Positions 11,650-22,174 of a DNA stretch of 64,000 bases are shown one piece after another (position 1 is the stretch's first letter; every line of letters begins with the position of its first letter). A program made the position numbers and the translations under genes. The DNA comes from Nymphalis io (lineage: Eukaryota; Arthropoda; Insecta; Lepidoptera; Nymphalidae): assembly GCF_905147045.1 (NCBI RefSeq), contig NC_065905.1, positions 8,804,001-8,868,000 on the forward strand, in the 5' to 3' direction. Below the pieces are notes generated by a model. The model had not been told where the DNA came from and did no database searches. It was given only the letters and a program-made list of their open reading frames with translations.

Positions 11650-12280
11650 TTTAATATTACTCGAAAGAGGCATCGCAACAGTCAACTCTCTTCTCATTCA
11701 CGTGCAAAACAGTATATGCCGTTTTCCAAACCTTGCTCGCACCTTTGGGATGGCTCCGCTAAGTACCTACTGGAGGCCTTGGACCGGTTGCAGAGACGTG
11801 CAGTACACATTATTGGCGACGTAAAGGTCACAATCACCCTTGAACCTTTACAATTGCGTCGTGAGATAGCAGCACTGAGCGCTTTCTATCGACTGTATCA
11901 CGGCGAGTGCTCTGAGGAATTATTCTCTCTGATTCCTGCTTCTCCCTTCCTTCTTAAGTCCACGCGAGCTGGTTCTCGATGTCACCGCCTAACTGTGACA
12001 TCAATTCCATCGCGAACAAAGAAATTTGGGAACTCCTTTCTTTGTCGCACTTCCAAAAAATGGAATTCCTTACCAGCTTACGTGTTCTCCTCCTCTTACA
12101 ACCCGGGTTACTTCAAACGAGGCGTGAAGAGGCATCTTGCCGGCCGGCAAAGCGAAGGCGGCTAGTGCAGAACGTTTTTCCCGTCTGTACTGGCCGTCGT
12201 CGCGTTTGGACTCTACTACCACTTACCATCAGGTGGAGTAGAGTCATTTGCCCTCCCGGCGAATATAAAAAAAAACCTCT
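11650..12280 (+). mobile_element. LINE fragment: C-terminal end of reverse transcriptase ORF and 3' tail
   Basis: Encodes the C-terminal tail of a non-LTR reverse transcriptase: HLWDGSAKYLLEALDRLQRR, later FLCRTSKKWNSLPAYVF and YNPGYFKRGVKRHLAGR. The same motifs occur at 24548-25117 and around 44857-44940. No catalytic FADD box is present, so this is a 5'-truncated copy. After the stop, a 3' UTR contains ACCACTTACCATCAGGTGGA and ends in GCGAATAT plus A's. Probably the CR1/L2/Jockey side of the LINE tree; clade not certain. Confidence 0.75.
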
Positions 12281-12757
12281 TCCTCCCAAGATCCGCCGAA
12301 AAAGTCCATCCTCTACAGGCTGCTTTGTTTTTTCTTACTTGCGCAATCATATTTAAAGAGTTGATCTAAATGACAATCTTCCGGGGCTCCGATAAATATT
12401 GGGGAACAGGTTCTATTCTTTTTCCATTTCTGTTTCTCATTTATATAAGTGATCTACCTTTATATTTTGAATAATAGGTACAATGTATAATTGTTGGTTG
12501 TAGTATATAGAAATATGAAGAATTGCACTGTAAATACAATTGTCAAAAAATGTTCAAAAAAAAACCACTCAGTTTTTTTCGCTTTTAGTTCTTCAAAGAT
12601 ATGTGGTGTTACTTTCCAAACCTAAGTGTAATATTTATATATTGAATAAAGATTGAGTGAACCTCCAGAATTCCTCACATATCGAGCGAAGTCTCGCTTA
12701 GCTTAGCTTTGATCTCGATAACTTTGCTGCCACTTTTATTTTATTTTTTAATCATCA

Positions 12758-12813
12758 GTTTAAGTTTTTTATAGCTGCTGCAGCATGCTGCGGCAGCTAT
12801 AAAAAACTTAAAC
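12758..12813. repeat. 56-bp near-perfect palindrome
   Basis: The two 28-base halves are inverted copies with a single mismatched pair, centred on CAGCATGCTG. It has no loop. No element ends or coding sequence are next to it. Confidence 0.85.
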
Positions 12814-13072
12814 CCCCTTTAAATACTTATAAATTTAATTTACTTGCTGTCAAAAATAAAACTCGTGCAAAAAATCTGACGTTGTTGGAAGCAATCTTCT
12901 TTGATTTTAAAGCAGTCTGGTGTCTAAAAACGATACCTGCAAAACATAATTGAGTGATAATTTAGATGTTGACTAAAATATTATTTAAGACTTGTGAACC
13001 TACTGTGACATAAATAGTTCCTTCAGTAGTCGTATATTATTAGTTAATCATGAGGATTTTTACAATATCAAT

Positions 13073-13130
13073 TAGTAACAATTCTTAAAAGCGGTTGTAT
13101 CGTAACAACCGCTTTTAAGAATTGTTACTA
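13073..13130. repeat. Hairpin: 26-bp perfect arms, 6-base loop
   Basis: Arms 13073-13098 and 13105-13130 are exact inverted copies around ATCGTA. It lies 260 bases from the 56-bp palindrome, in otherwise anonymous DNA. Confidence 0.85.
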
Positions 13131-13324
13131 TCTGATAACTTTATTTACTACAAATTTGACATGTTTATGTGAAATAGTTTTTGAGTTATGAGGGGGTCAA
13201 AAGTGGTTCGTGTAATATTACACACGGTGCTGCTCGCCAGTTCTGTTAGCTTGAACTTGGGCTTGACACGCTACCGCGTTTATAGATTGTATCTATATAC
13301 TATATACACTATACTAATAATAGT

Positions 13325-13408
13325 CTGTCCTGGGTGGGAATCCAATCCACAACATTAGGCGTGAAGGGCAAAATCTACCAATCACGCCAACCGGCCCGTC
13401 AAACAATA
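13325..13408 (-). mobile_element. tRNA-headed SINE fragment (GGCCGGTTGGCG type)
   Basis: On the minus strand, GGGCCGGTTGGCGTGATTGG and TTGGATTCCCACCCAGGACAG match the head of the SINE at 52237. Only the tRNA-like head is present. It is not a tRNA gene: no stable acceptor stem and a related body exists elsewhere. Confidence 0.65.
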
Positions 13409-13489
13409 ACAGCTTGTTTAAATTAGTCAATCAAAATACGGGTAGAATCGAATGATGATAAAATTCGTATCATTTTATGCAGTGCAGTG

Positions 13490-14790
13490 ACGGAGAAAGA
13501 ATACATTTCAGTGCCCCTCTCTTTCCCATGGGTGTCGTAAGAGGTGACTAAGGAATATCTGAGCGACCATCTGCTCATCTGGTTGTAACATCAGCTGTTG
13601 AACCAATGCCGGGGAAATTGTATTGACCTGCCGGACAGGGAGGCCCGAAGAAACGGCTGTTTCGCTGGCCGCCCGTGGCAAGGTACAGGGGCTACAGCTG
13701 GCTAGGCTGAGCCAACAGAAGACCAACATACAAATGTTGTTTCTCACGGACACACAAATACTTCACCCTGCAGATACCAGCTACCTTAACTATCCCGGCT
13801 ACGTGTTTGAAAAATCCTTCAAAGCGAAAGCCGGAGTATGCTTGCTCGTCAGGGCGGATGTTTGTTGTCACCGATTGCGCTGCTTGTAGGACCCGTCCTT
13901 CTTCATATTGGTGGTACGTGTGGACCTGGTTCGTCAGAGTTGAGTTTACGTGGGTCTCTACAGATCCCACAATGGTGACTTGGAGACAAGCCGATTGTTT
14001 AACCATCTTAGTCGGCTGGCAGATGCTGCCCAAGAGCAGTTTTGGAATTGGTGTTTTGGGGTGATTTTACTGCTCACCATGAATCATGGTTGAAATCCCC
14101 CAAAACTGACCATGCTGGAAGGACTGCTCATATATTCGCTCTCACACACGACTTGACCCAACTGGTTGATCAGCCCACAAGGATCCCAGACATTGATGGG
14201 CAAGCGCCTTCTCTACTGGACCCTCTGCTGACTTCTCACCCGGTGGAATATCAGGTTGTGGTTCAAGCTCCACTTGGTTCTTCGGATCACAACCTTATAT
14301 CCACCAAAGTACCACAGGCCAAGCTTCCGCCACCAACGGTATGCAAACTTCACGTTTGGCACTATAAGTCGGCAGATTGGGACGGTATGCGCGATTACCA
14401 TGCGTCAGTCGCTTGGAAGGAACGTTGCTTCACTGGGAATAACCTGACAGCTAGTACCACTGCTTTAGCTGATGAGATCATGTTGGGAATGGAATACTAC
14501 ATTCCCAGCTCAGATCTCATCATTAAGGGTACGCGTAACCGTTGATTCACTCGTGAATGTGCTGATGGTGTATCATCTAAACAGACGGCAAATCCAGCGT
14601 GGATCAGAGCCAGCCATTAGCGGGGCATCTAACATTGACTCACTGAAAGCAAACTACAACAAAAACGAGTTGAGAGAAAAAAGTCCTGTGGGAAGGCATA
14701 CACGAGAGCGGATGCACAGCGCATTGTACAGATTGGTCATGACCTTGTTTCGCATTCTAGGGGCTCCCGTAGCTTTTCGCGTCTGACCAA
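13490..14790 (+). mobile_element. LINE fragment: broken endonuclease (EEP) domain
   Basis: Encodes a non-LTR retrotransposon apurinic-like endonuclease in three frames. Frame one has HPADTSYLNYPGYVFEKSFK and AGVCLLVRADVC. After a shift, near 13890-14040, it reads like the middle of the domain. A further frame (from 14042) has GDFTAHHESWLKSPKTDHAG and later APLGSSDHNLIS. The GDF.AHH and SDH motifs are the metal-binding core; the usual N of GDFNA is Thr here. No reverse transcriptase follows. It is inactive: two frameshifts and several stops. Different from the RTE copies in this window. Confidence 0.7.
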
Positions 14791-14799
14791 GTCTGTGCA

Positions 14800-15660
14800 A
14801 AACAATTTCTTCGCTGCCACCGCTCAGTCTCACAATAATAGCTTTGATAATAAACCACAAATATTTAATTAGATAACTTAGATTTAGAGCAAGAGAAGCA
14901 AAAGTTCCGTCGGAGGAATGCGTGTGCACCCAACGCGTGTCGACAGAGAACTGCCCGTTGTCGACTTCTGCCCCGCCATCTACTGGCCAATAGCGCACTT
15001 TGCCTCGTAAGAGCCAAACAAGTGTCTTTTTATGATTTGCGCCGACATATTTTAAAGAGCCACGAAATATTAATTCTAGACCTAGGTACTTTTTATGTTT
15101 CCACAACTAAAACTAATGTTTAATTTGCTTATGTCACGTAAAATTAAAAAAATTATAAATCATTACTAGATGGCGCTGTGTCAATTTTAAGCAATTGCCA
15201 TACATTCGTTCTTTATTAATAGAAGTTGTACCCAGTACAACAAACTGCTATTATTATTTACTTAATTTTATATGTAGTAGTGATTATGTTTTAATTTTAT
15301 CTCTTTTTCTTTCTTATTTAATTTGATTTTATATTGATATCGAGAACTTCTTTGGTTCAGATTTATTAATATTTCTTATTGGTTATATATTTGTTCTTTA
15401 CACTACATAAATTAAATTAATTATTGCAAAATTAAAACTCTCCATAATATGAGACGAATGTACGATGAGCCACCACTGACACACAGAGGCCGTAGACAAA
15501 AATCTAAGAGATCTGAGTTCGACAAATTTATGGGAATTTTTCTATAGTTTAAAATAAATTATACTATGCCTTATTTCTTTTACATAGATAGATAATGCGT
15601 TGCTAAGAAAAAGAAAATACATTCTATTTAGTGCGTAAATAACTTCGAAAAACCTTAAGC
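14800..15660. other. Intergenic DNA, no gene found
   Basis: The open frame 14654-15106 on the minus strand covers LINE remnant and unique sequence and has no motif. The rest is AT-rich with no recognised element. Confidence 0.4.
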
Positions 15661-15734
15661 TTGTGCAGGATCGAACTTTTGGGTTTTTAGTCACAAATTG
15701 AGTTCCACGCGGGCGAAGCCGCGAATTCAGCTAG
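15660..15734 (+). mobile_element. Helitron-type 3' end
   Basis: The sequence ends ACGCGGGCGAAGCCGCG (a short GC hairpin) then AATTCAGCTAGT, the form of lepidopteran non-autonomous Helitrons that end in CTAG before a T. The 5' boundary is unknown. Confidence 0.55.
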
Positions 15735-15917
15735 TTATTTACAATAAACACTTAATATATTTTACAATTACAAAACAAATTATCAATTCAGACGTAAGTC
15801 TACTTCATTATTCGGCTTGAAATAATTTAAAACGCAAATATACGATGTTAGATTATTTAAACAATGTAATCGACCTCACATTTAACCTCTTTATTTTTGT
15901 CAATTTACATGAAAATT

Positions 15918-15990
15918 AAAGCCGAGACTGCCCAGTGGTAAGAGCGAGTGAATCTTAACCGATGATCGTGGATTCAAACCCACACATTTG
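15918..15990 (+). mobile_element. Metulj-like SINE, tRNA-like head only
   Basis: AGCCGAGACTGCCCAGTGGT and CGTGGATTCAAACCCAC are the A-box and B-box regions of the family. The body is missing. Confidence 0.65.
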
Positions 15991-15999
15991 TATACAAAC

Positions 16000-16790
16000 A
16001 AAATGAATTAAATAACAATTAGAAAAAAAACGGGACATATATTTATGTATATATAGTAGTATAGTATTTTAGTATGATATATGGTACCTATGGTATAAGG
16101 ATTACCATTAATAAAATCGATAAAAAAGGTATATCATTTGTCTTTCTACCTAGTATAAACTAGGAATTTGAATGTTATTGTTGTTATAAATATTAATTTA
16201 AGTAAAATTATTATTTCTATTTATAAAAATGAGTTTACAACTCATTTGATGTAAAAATATACTAATTTAATATGCCATTAAGTTGCCAGTTCATCTGTTA
16301 CATTTTGTGGTAGATCACAAAAGTACTTATTGAAAATTTAAATTTAGAGATAACTTGTTAAATAATATAGTTATACGATACTAGCGCTCCGGCTTCGCAC
16401 GGTTGAAATTTACTAATAAATGAGATGAAAATTATGATTAGCAATTTATAATAAGTATGATATATTTTATTTAATAACATTTATTAGTTTACGTAATAAA
16501 TGATAAATATAAATAATATCGAAATTAGTTTGAATCGTAACTTTATTGTGAAACATGAATATGTAGATATAACTGTGTGCACGCCGTATAGATTCGAGTA
16601 ATATTAATTAACTGACAAACTTTTATCCGGATTTTTAGTTGAACGTAATTTGGAATCGTAGATATCTAAAATTATCCGAATGATATAGTCTAAAAGAGTA
16701 AAGGTCTATTTAAGAACTAAAATTTTCTAGCGCATTATTTTGATTTATCTCAAAATATTAGTGCAAATTTCTCGTCCACTTACTGACAGT
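16000..16790. other. AT-rich intergenic DNA, no gene found
   Basis: Nothing recognised except a possible Helitron end near 16381-16405 (ACTAGCGCTCCGGCTTCGC read from the other strand), too short to call with confidence. Confidence 0.4.
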
Positions 16791-16798
16791 TGTGCACA

Positions 16799-19700
16799 CA
16801 ATCAATCAATCAATCAACAGCCAATCGTTGTCCACTGCTGAACATAGGCCTCTCCCAAGGTGCGCCAAAGCTCCCTGTCCTCCGCCTTCCGCATCCAGTT
16901 GGTGCCCGCCACCTTCTTAAGGTCGTCGGTCCACCTGGCTGGAGGGCGCCCTACGCTGCGCTTGCCGATTCGCGGTCTCCACTCTAGGACTCGTCTGCTC
17001 CAACGGCCATCGGTCCTACGACATACGTGACCAGCCCACTGCCACTTCAGCCTGCTAATTTTGCAAGCTATGTCGGTGACTCCGGTTCTTTTCCGGATAA
17101 TCTCATTTCTGATCTTATCCTTCAAAGATACTCCGAGCATAGCTCGCTCCATAGCACGCTGAGCGACTTTGAATTTGTGGACTAGTCCCGCAGTTAGTGT
17201 CCACGTTTCGGCACCGTATGTCATGGCAGGTAAGACGCATTGGTTGAAGACTTTCGTCTTCAAACATTGCGGTATAGACGACTTGAGGACTTGACGAAGG
17301 TTGCCAAATGCTGCCCATCCCGAGCGAATTCTTCGATCGGCTTCCTTCTCGAAGTTGTTCCTACCGACTTGTATTATCTGTCCTAGGTAGGTATATTCAC
17401 TAACAACTTCGAGAGGTTTCCCCTCGACGTATATCGGTCCCGGCACGACATGCCTATTGAACATGACCTTGGTCTTGTCCAAGTTCATACCGAGACCGAC
17501 ACCAGGAAGACTTGCCTAGGCTACGCAGCATTTCGGTGAGTTGTTCCAGCGACTCTGCTATGATGACGATATCGTCGGCAAATCGAAGGTGTGAGATGTA
17601 CTCGCCGTTTACATTGACTCCATACCTAGTCCAATCCAGCGTCTTGAAAACGTCTTCCAACGCGTTGGTGAACAGTTTCGGGGATATTACATCCCCCTGT
17701 CTCACCCCTCTGCGCAGTTGGATCGCCTTCGTCTTACAGTCCTGGATGTGGACAGTCATTGTAGCGGCGTTGTACAGACATCTCAGTACCTCGATATATC
17801 TCCAATCGATATGATATCTCTGCAATGAGTCGAGCACTGCCCAGGTTTCGATGGAGTCGAAGGCTTTCTCGTAGTCCACAAATTCCATACACAGCGGCTG
17901 ATTGTACTCTTCGGTCTTCTGCACAATCTGCCGAACAGTATGGATGTGGTCCACGGTGCTGTAGCCTGATCGAAAGCCAGCTTGCTCTGGGGGCTGGAAC
18001 TCGTCAAGTCGTCTGGCGAGACGGTTCGTGACGACTCTTGAGAACAGCTTATATACGTGACTCAGGAGGGAGATTGGTCTGTAGTTTTTCAAGAGGGTTT
18101 TATCACCTTTCTTGAAAAACAGTACCACCTCACTCCCGCTCCACGTTTCCGGGGTCTTGCCATGTTGGATGACGGAATTAAAGAGGCTTGCTCTTTCAGG
18201 ACCGGAGTCCCGCCTGCCTTAAGCAACTCTGTTGTGATTCCGTCATCTCCCGGAGCTTTGTTGTTTTTAAGCTGTTCTAGAGCCGCCCTAATCTCGCCTT
18301 GGTCAACGACCGGGAGCTCCTCGGAGTAATGGCGCATAAGAGGGGCGCGCTGGTCATCAATACTGATTCCCACGGGTTTATCCGATCATGAAGAGAACAA
18401 CTGCCCATAAAACCTCTCTACTTCTCCGACAATCTCAGGCCTAGAGGTAACGACCCCACCATTTTCAGTTTTAAGTTTTGTCAGACGCGGCCTCCCAAAC
18501 TTGCGAGCGAACACTTTCGATCCCCGATTTTGCTCAATCGCAGCCTTGATGGCACGGGTATTGGAGCGTCGGAGATCGCGTCGCGTCAGCGTTTTTATTG
18601 TTCGGTTTAAGGCCTTATCTGACAAAAACGATGGTAGTTCTCGTCGTTTTCTCATGAGCTCGAGTGTCTCAGCAGAGAGTTTTGGTGCGTTGTCTCTTCT
18701 CTGTGGCGGAAAACACTTGCGGGATGTGTTTTGCAGTATTTTGACCAGCGTGTCGGTTCTCTCATCAATGTTGCTTATGGTTTCCAACGCGGTGAATTGA
18801 TTTTGAAGTTCCATTTGGAACTTTTCGGAGCCTTGAGCAGCTTGGAGCATGGTAGATCGGAGAGTAGACCTCATCATTCTCGATCTTTCGGCTTTTAAGT
18901 TGATATTTAGAGTGCCTCGAACCAAGCGGTGATCACTTCCGGTATTAAACCTGTTGATCACTGAAACATCTCTAAATATGTGCCTTTTATTCGAAATGAT
19001 AAAGTCTATCTCGTTCCTTGTCACGTTATCGGGGCTTCGCCAGGTCCACCTCCTCTGAGGCTTCTTTTGAAAGAAAGAATACATCAAAAAAAAGCCCCTG
19101 CGCTTCGAGAAAGTTTACCAGCATTTGCCCCCTGTAATTTTTGCAGCCCAAGCCGTAAGGTCCGACTTTCGATTCACCGCTATCTTGTACTCCCACTTTA
19201 GCATTAAAGTCTCCCATAACAACATTGTAGTGGGCCTTCGAGGTGTCGTTGAGGGCCTTTGCGATGTCCTCGTACATCGCTTCGACCACATCATCAGAGT
19301 ATGTCGAAGTTGGCGCATATACCTGTACGACCTTCAGGGAGTACCTGTCGGAAAGTTTTAGGACAAGGTACGCTACCCGGTTCGACACACTACTGATTTC
19401 CACAATGCTGCTAAAGAGCTCCTTTTTGACTAAAAAGCCGACACCACCCTGGGAGAGGTTATCACCTTCGCGGAAGTAGAGTAAGTTACCAGACTCTAGA
19501 GTTATCGTGTCCTCCCCCTGTCTTCGGACTTCAGATAACCCCAGTATATGCCAGTTTATATGACTTAACTCTACTTCTAATTCGGCGAGGTGATGGTCCA
19601 GCCTCATCGAGCGTCCATTATACGTTGCCATGTTCACTCGTTTTATACGGTAGCCCGCCGTGAACCGGTGATTCTTAGCACCCCCTGCCCTGCCGATACC

Positions 19701-19890
19701 GCGACCGCTACCTTGGTCAGGCCTAGCGGGCTTGCCGGTAACTGGGGGCCTTTTTTGGGCGCATCTGCCATTAAGGGAGGGGTTTGCCCATACTCGCCGC
19801 GCTGGGCAGGCGTGTTGGCGAGCGCAGTAGGGTAATAGCGCAGGAGCGCAGTATGTTTATGGGAGGGGGGACGCTGCACACACAGATGCC
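16799..19890 (-). mobile_element. RTE-clade LINE, nearly full length but broken
   Basis: One long ORF is expected, endonuclease then reverse transcriptase, with no ORF1. Here it is split. Endonuclease: ILGLSEVRRQGEDTITLESG, VVMGDFNAK and GSDHRLV at about 19637-18850. RT: VLFFKKGDKTLLKNYRPISL, FVDYEKAFDSIE, RRGVRQGDVISPKLF and LRFADDIVI (FADD catalytic box) at 18128-17500. The C-terminal part ends QQWTTIGC at 16814. Frameshifts lie near 19070, 18120 and 17490 and a stop near 18386. The 3' end is a (TTGA)n tail at 16799-16818, typical of RTE. It is inactive. Confidence 0.85.
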
Positions 19891-19899
19891 TAATGGATA

Positions 19900-21090
19900 T
19901 AGCGTATTGCCTCAATAAAGTCTATGGAGGGATATAGCGATATTTCGATCTTTAAGATTCAGCTCAAGACTTTATACTCGACATATATATATATACCGTA
20001 AAGACCGTACAGATTCAAGGTTCTCCAACGGGGAAAGATCCAACACCCTTAAACTACATGAGGCACAGATACTACTACGAGACGGTCATCGGAAAAAAAA
20101 AACATAATAAGATTATTCCGTGCATCTCACAAAGTATTGGAGAAAGAAAATATATTTTCTTTTTTATATGTTTTTTATTAAATTGAAATTGTAAGAATTC
20201 AAACTGCCGCCTGCAATTTGTTACGAATTTTATGGGGGAACTTCAGATCATCGTTCAGGTGGTTCAAGTGAAACAACAGTGAGACAGTACTGTTGTCCTT
20301 GAGCTACAGGTAAGGGCTACTAATATCCAAATGGATATACGGAAAATAAGCGTGAAGTAAATCGAATGTGCCAATCGGAGCTGAAACCTGACGATTCATC
20401 TTAGTACTCTCTTGTCTTTACAAACTCCAGATCAAACGAATAGCTCTAGTATTTTAGCTATCATATTCGCCTGGATAATTGCGTTCATGAAGACTGTTGA
20501 AAAGCTACTTTCTTAAGCGCTTCAAAAGGTCTAGACGACTTATACCATCGTAGTTTATTCCTACGCCGCTTTATGGGATTTGGAACTTTTGTAATCTTAT
20601 TTGTTCTTGGTCAGAACTTTAGAAATTTGTAAGGTCGAAATCGATTGGCATCTGCAATGCATAGAGACGCGATAATATATCATTCCAGGATGTTGAATTC
20701 TATGATGCTGTACTGCTAAATGACTTGCATTTGTACAAATTTATTATTATGTTTAATTTTGATTGTAACACTTATTATTACATAATATTATACGTTAGTT
20801 TTGTATATGTTTAGTTACATTCATTCATTCGTTAAATATTTATGGGGAACTATTAACCTATTATTAGAAAGAAAGTAACTATAATGAATCTTTAGGGTTA
20901 CTGAACCGCATTTTATATTAAAAATTATATTTTCTGAAGCATTTGTTAAAAAATGATTGTTTCTTATTTCTTCTTTTCTTTCTTTAAAATACGATATTAT
21001 TCATAGGCTTATATATATATCATGTGATTCCAATAGTTCTGGTATACCTACGGTTAGAAGTTAAAAGTTATCAATATTTTTATAAACGGA
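19900..21090. other. Intergenic DNA, no gene found
   Basis: Begins at the uncertain 5' boundary of the RTE copy. 20090-20700 has a more balanced base composition and may be an old repeat, but no readable protein was found in either direction. Confidence 0.4.
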
Positions 21091-21355
21091 GATATCTTAG
21101 TGGTTAGCACGCGTGAATCTCAGCTGATAATCGTGGGTTCAATCCCAGACAAGGGCCACTGAATTTTAAAGTGCTTAATTTGTGTTTATAATTTATCTCG
21201 TACTTGACGGTGAAGGAAAACATCGTGACAAAACCTGCATGTGTCTTAATTTCACTGAAATTCTGCCACATGCGTGTTCCACCAACTTACATTGGAGCAG
21301 CGTTGTGGAATAAGCTCCTAAGGCTCAAAAAAGGAGAGAAGGCCTTAGCCCATGC
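21091..21355 (+). mobile_element. Metulj-like SINE, nearly full length
   Basis: Starts GAGATATCTTAGTGGTTAGC (A box) with CGTGGGTTCAATCCCAG (B box), continues through GACGGTGAAGGAAAACATCG, and ends GAAGGCCTTAGCCCATGCCA. It gives the clearest view of the tRNA-like head in this window. Confidence 0.8.
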
Positions 21356-21359
21356 CATT

Positions 21360-21850
21360 AATAATAGTTAATAATATTTAAATTATTTTTTAACATCTTG
21401 GATTTTGTATACATTTTTTGGCTCAATATATAGTATCTACTATAAATTAAAAAAATCGTATTCTATGAACTTTAAACTGCGGAAAAAAACAGTTAATATT
21501 GATAACAAAAGCTTATACAACTTTACGTTAAATCAAAATAAATCTTTCAAATCATAATATGTTGTAATCGGCAAAGGCCATAGAGCATATATTTGCAAGT
21601 CAATGTTAAATAATTATCCCGCTTACATTGTTCTATATTAGTTATGTTTATTAATTATAGACAAATTTGTACACACACAATAGCACTCTGTACAATATAA
21701 AAGTAAAATACAAATAATTTGTTTTTCAGAAACAAAATTGTCGCGATAGCTAAAGTATGTTTCTCATTTTTGTTTTTCTCGAAATAATATAAAATAACTA
21801 AATAAATAACATATGTCGGGGGCCCGGGAACATATAATAAAATAAACCAA
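21360..21850. other. AT-rich intergenic DNA, no gene found
   Basis: No element or coding signature. The gene B 5' non-coding exon and promoter may lie in this general area, but no TATA or initiator could be assigned. Confidence 0.35.
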
Positions 21851-21855
21851 TTATA

Positions 21856-22030
21856 TGGTGGTAGGGTTTTTTGCAAGTCAGTCTGAGTAGGTACCACTCA
21901 CTCATCACATATTATACCATCAGACATCAATACTTATAATTGTTGTGTTCCGGTTTGAAGGGTGAGTGCACCAGTGGTAATAGTGGCAACTAAAGGCTCA
22001 GGGGATTTTTTAAAAGGAATATCACTTTAG
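21856..22030 (+). mobile_element. 290-bp SINE, 5' half, degraded
   Basis: Runs from TGGTGGTAGGGTTTTTTGC through TTCCGGTTTGAAGGGTGAG; the tail is gone. It lies about 150 bases before the gene B start codon. Confidence 0.65.
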
Positions 22031-22159
22031 TGATATAAGAGATGATGGGATGCCATTCTGCGAGTTTAATTCACATATTTAAAAAAACAATTGCTGTGTT
22101 TAAATTGTTGTTAGAAATGTTATTAAATATAAATATGACTGAAAAAATTATAATTCAAT

Positions 22160-22174
22160 AATATTTTTTATCAG
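22160..22174 (+). promoter_or_regulatory. Splice acceptor directly before the gene B start codon
   Basis: A T-rich tract ending in ATCAG abuts ATG 22175. The paralogue gene A has the same arrangement. A 5' non-coding exon upstream is inferred; I could not locate it. Confidence 0.6.

Noticed and set aside
16814..19637. Long open frames on the plus strand opposite the RTE copies
   Set aside because: They are antisense shadows of the RTE protein frames and carry no motif.
20090..20700. Possible old LINE or gene between the RTE copy and gene B
   Set aside because: No reading frame longer than a few dozen codons and no motif in any frame; left as unannotated DNA.
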